Assembly: GCA_020438215.1 (NCBI GenBank)
Contig: JAGQUX010000009.1
Span: 1 to 64,000, forward strand
Direction: 5' to 3'
Length of the DNA stretch: 64,000 nucleotides
DNA from: Armatimonadota bacterium
GTDB taxonomy: Bacteria; Armatimonadota; Fimbriimonadia; Fimbriimonadales; Fimbriimonadaceae
Positions within the stretch are counted from its first letter, which is position 1; the number at the start of each line of letters is the position of its first letter. A program made the position numbers and the translations under genes. Under the pieces are notes generated by a model. That model ran no database searches and was not told the DNA's origin. It saw nothing but the letters and a program-made list of their open reading frames with translations. Below, one piece after another: positions 62,042 through 64,000 of this stretch.

Positions 62042-62733
62042 AGGTCGCCCTTGTTCGGTTTCCCGGTGCGAACTGCGAACAAGACGGTTTCCATGCGCTG
62101 AATGATGACCTCGGCATTACCGCAGAATACGTTTGGCACGCCCAGGGCAGTCTGGATGGCTACGATGCTGTGTTCCTCCCTGGTGGGTTTACATACGGCG
62201 ACTATCTGCGGTGCGGAGCCATTGCCGCCCGCGCTAACATCATGAGCGAGGTCATCAGGTTTGCCAACGAGGGACGACCGGTTTTCGGCCCATGTAACGG
62301 CTTTCAGGTGCTTTGCGAGGCGGGCCTTCTCCCTGGTGCGTTGATGCAAAACGAATCCGAGCGATTCCGCTGCGAAAACGTCTTGCTCAAAGCTGTGAAC
62401 CGATCCTCTCCGTGGACGAGAAATGCTGATCAAATCGTTTCGATCCCCATTGCTCACGGCGAAGGTCGCTACGTTTGCGATGACGACACCCTGAAAATGA
62501 TCCACGATCTGAACTTGGTCGCATTTCAGTACGTCAATGCATCAGGCGAACTGAGTGAAGACGCAAACCCGAACGGATCAATCGAAAACATCGCTGGCCT
62601 CGTGAACAAGCGCGGAAACGTGCTCGGAATGATGCCTCACCCCGAGCGAGCAACGAAAAAATCGCTGGGTGGCGACGATGGCCTGGTGATTTTGCGGGCT
62701 TTTGCTGAAAGTTTTGAGCTTGTGACCACCTAA
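62038..62733 (+). CDS. purQ: Phosphoribosylformylglycinamidine synthase glutaminase PurQ
   Basis: This 231-residue class I glutamine amidotransferase feeds ammonia to PurL. It has the N-terminal FPGANCEQD, the nucleophile Cys86 in GPCNGFQVL, and the His/Glu pair in MMPHPERA near the end. It is the partner of the overlapping purS. Confidence 0.96.
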   Translation: MKVALVRFPGANCEQDGFHALNDDLGITAEYVWHAQGSLDGYDAVFLPGGFTYGDYLRCGAIAARANIMSEVIRFANEGRPVFGPCNGFQVLCEAGLLPGALMQNESERFRCENVLLKAVNRSSPWTRNADQIVSIPIAHGEGRYVCDDDTLKMIHDLNLVAFQYVNASGELSEDANPNGSIENIAGLVNKRGNVLGMMPHPERATKKSLGGDDGLVILRAFAESFELVTT

Positions 62734-62752
62734 GGTCATTTCAGTTTTCGCC

Positions 62753-62758
62753 TATAAT
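62753..62758 (+). promoter_or_regulatory. -10 box upstream of the NlpC/P60 gene
   Basis: A perfect TATAAT lies 10 bases before the GTG at 62769, so transcription would begin within a few bases of the start codon. No good -35 box is seen. The position also argues against an ATG at 62757, which overlaps it. Confidence 0.4.
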
Positions 62759-62768
62759 GGAGATTGTG

Positions 62769-63503
62769 GTGAGGATTACAACCGTTATCCTATCAATATT
62801 GACTTTGGCCAGCGTTGCTTTTGCCCAAGAAAAGCGCGTGGTGGGTGTGTTGGGCCAATCGATTGAGCCGACAGAGATTCGCGTCAATATGGATTCAAAA
62901 GCGCGTGTGCTTTCGCGCGTCCAATCGTATCAGTATCTTGTTTTGAACAAGACGAAATACGACGCTTGGTATTCCGTTCTACTCATCAACGGCAAGACTG
63001 GCTATATCAAATCCGAAATGGTCGTCCAACTCCCGTATAACGTGGAGATGCCGGTTCGCCAAGTTCAGCAGATGACATCCCGCTCGGGATCAACTCGCAA
63101 GCCCGCCAACGCCGGCACCAATGTTGATTCCATGCTGGAATACAGTTTCAACTTTATTGGTACGCCGTACAAATGGGGCGGCAACGATCTAGAAAGAGGG
63201 ATTGACTGCTCAGGATTCGTGCAACAGCTTTACGGAGGGATTGGAGTCAACCTTCCCCGCACAGCCGCCGAGCAAGCAAAAGTTGGTCAGCCAATTGAGC
63301 GACTAGAAAATCTCCAGAAAGGTGATCGCCTGTACTTCTGGGATAAGAAACGCGGCAAGATCGGTCACACAGGCATCTTCCTTGGCTTCTTCCAAGATGG
63401 AGGCGCGTATTTTATCCATAGCTCTAGTAACAATAAGGGCGTGGATGTGGATGACCTCCGGGTCGAAAAGTGGCGCAATATGCTCGTCGCCGCACGACGA
63501 TAA
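62769..63503 (+). CDS. Secreted NlpC/P60 cell-wall hydrolase
   Basis: This 244-residue protein has a signal peptide (RITTVILSILTLASVAFA), an SH3-like region (about 25-90) and a C-terminal NlpC/P60 domain. The catalytic Cys147 is in GIDCSGFVQ, with His200 (GHTGIF) and His217 (FIHSSS). It cleaves peptide stems of peptidoglycan. GTG at 62769 gives a proper signal peptide and has GGAG 6 bases upstream. A hairpin terminator follows. Confidence 0.9.
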   Translation: MRITTVILSILTLASVAFAQEKRVVGVLGQSIEPTEIRVNMDSKARVLSRVQSYQYLVLNKTKYDAWYSVLLINGKTGYIKSEMVVQLPYNVEMPVRQVQQMTSRSGSTRKPANAGTNVDSMLEYSFNFIGTPYKWGGNDLERGIDCSGFVQQLYGGIGVNLPRTAAEQAKVGQPIERLENLQKGDRLYFWDKKRGKIGHTGIFLGFFQDGGAYFIHSSSNNKGVDVDDLRVEKWRNMLVAARR

Positions 63504-63521
63504 ATCAAGTTTGATTTCGTG

Positions 63522-63550
63522 GAAAATCCACCACTCAGTGGTGGATTTTC
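63522..63550. terminator. Terminator after the NlpC/P60 gene
   Basis: GAAAATCCACCAC and GTGGTGGATTTTC form a perfect 13-bp stem with a 3-base loop; the 3' arm ends in TTTTC, followed by TCATTT. It lies 18 bases beyond the stop codon. Confidence 0.75.
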
Positions 63551-63577
63551 TCATTTGCCAGGTATCATTTTGATGCC

Positions 63578-64000
63578 ATGGAAGGCCTAGTTCAGCGAAA
63601 CATCGCTCCTTTTTTACAAGATGCATGCGCCGATACTCCAGTTGTTGTTGTCCACGGGCCTCGCCAATGTGGAAAGTCCACTCTCGTCAAAGATGTCCTT
63701 AATCTCGAGTACGTCACACTGGACGACAACCTCGCTCTTGATGCCGCACTCAACACCCCTGGTTCATTTCTTGGTGCATATCCGAACGGGTGCATTATTG
63801 ATGAAGTCCAGCGCGCCCCACAGATTTCTCGCTCTATCAAAGCGGCGGTTGATAAAAATCGCAAGCCTGGAATGTTCGTGCTGACCGGCTCAGCAAATGT
63901 TCTCGTTCTGCCTAAGCTCAGCGACTCGCTTGCCGGGCGAATGGAAGTGGTGCCCCTCTGGCCCTTCTCCGTTGGGGAGCGGCGCGGTTTGCGGGAGGAT
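63578..64000 (+). CDS. AAA ATPase with DUF4143-type architecture (partial)
   Basis: The first 141 residues are present and the gene runs off the window. The P-loop is VVHGPRQCGKSTL (about residues 24-36), Walker B is CIIDEVQRAP and sensor 1 is MFVLTGSAN, followed by SLAGRMEVVPLWPFSVGE. This is the pattern of the AAA_14/DUF4143 ATPases, common accessory genes of unclear function, often on variable chromosomal sites. The ATG at 63578 begins the usual N-terminal part (LVQRNIAPFL). Confidence 0.85.
   Translation, partial: MEGLVQRNIAPFLQDACADTPVVVVHGPRQCGKSTLVKDVLNLEYVTLDDNLALDAALNTPGSFLGAYPNGCIIDEVQRAPQISRSIKAAVDKNRKPGMFVLTGSANVLVLPKLSDSLAGRMEVVPLWPFSVGERRGLRED

Noticed and set aside
1-64000. 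CRISPR arrays, insertion sequences, prophage, rRNA or integrase genes
   Set aside because: No regular spaced repeats, transposase motifs, phage modules or rRNA sequence were seen on either strand.

Overview
The window reads as chromosomal DNA of a diderm, rod-shaped, free-living bacterium, most probably an Armatimonadota member of the Fimbriimonadia type (inference from gene content; no marker tree could be run). The evidence is an LPS-export (Lpt) operon, mreBCD, outer-membrane barrels, lipoproteins, sigma-54, a CsaB/DUF5693 envelope locus, and a proteasome beta subunit next to a Dop/PafA enzyme and a UBact-type ubiquitin-like tag. Genes are tightly packed. Many are coupled by 1-4 base overlaps and many use GTG or TTG starts; two appear to use ATC. 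I see no insertion sequence, prophage, CRISPR array or rRNA. One tRNA gene, tRNA-Leu(GAG), is present.

Layout. 1-3277 (-): glcD, glcE and an acyl-CoA-dehydrogenase-like flavoprotein cut by the window edge. 3306-3902 (+): tmk. 3947-7540 (-): mreB-mreC-mreD-gdhA. 7614-12610 (-): a small membrane protein, purH, a 553-residue Ig-domain membrane protein and rpoN. 12739-15459: ribE, a small winged-helix-like protein, tRNA-Leu, an ankyrin protein and cheW. 15546-16613 (+): a secreted thioredoxin-fold protein. 16614-23105 (-): rlmN, lptC-like, lptA-like, lptB, lptF/G, DUF3084 and a RuvX-like gene, an envelope-biogenesis operon. 23201-29853: an RlmI-like methyltransferase, then (-) glyS, sufC, sufD, a conserved small protein and an MscS channel.

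29981-35289 holds an outer-membrane protein (+) and, on the minus strand, lipoprotein, dop/pafA-like, UBact and proteasome beta, followed by an HDOD gene. 35427-37944 (+) is yceD-plsX-fabH without rpmF. 37949-42965 (-) has two VOC-fold paralogues, an LDH/MDH-family dehydrogenase, a prepilin-like protein, a GNAT protein and a secreted alpha/beta hydrolase.

42931-57397 (+) is a long co-oriented envelope run: an Asp/Gly-repeat solenoid, rhomboid, DUF5693, csaB, a large barrel, two lipoproteins with carboxypeptidase-regulatory-like domains flanking a 901-residue secreted protein, and an LptC/OstA-like protein. 57394-61217 (-) has an HD protein, a methyltransferase-remnant/AlbA_2 fusion and an S9 peptidase. 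61261-64000 (+) has a FlaR-like kinase, purS, purQ, an NlpC/P60 hydrolase and the start of an AAA/DUF4143 ATPase.

The points most worth following are the two probable AUC starts (mreC and lptC), the UBact-proteasome operon with a lipoprotein at its head, the csaB-centred envelope operon, and the AlbA_2 fusion protein.
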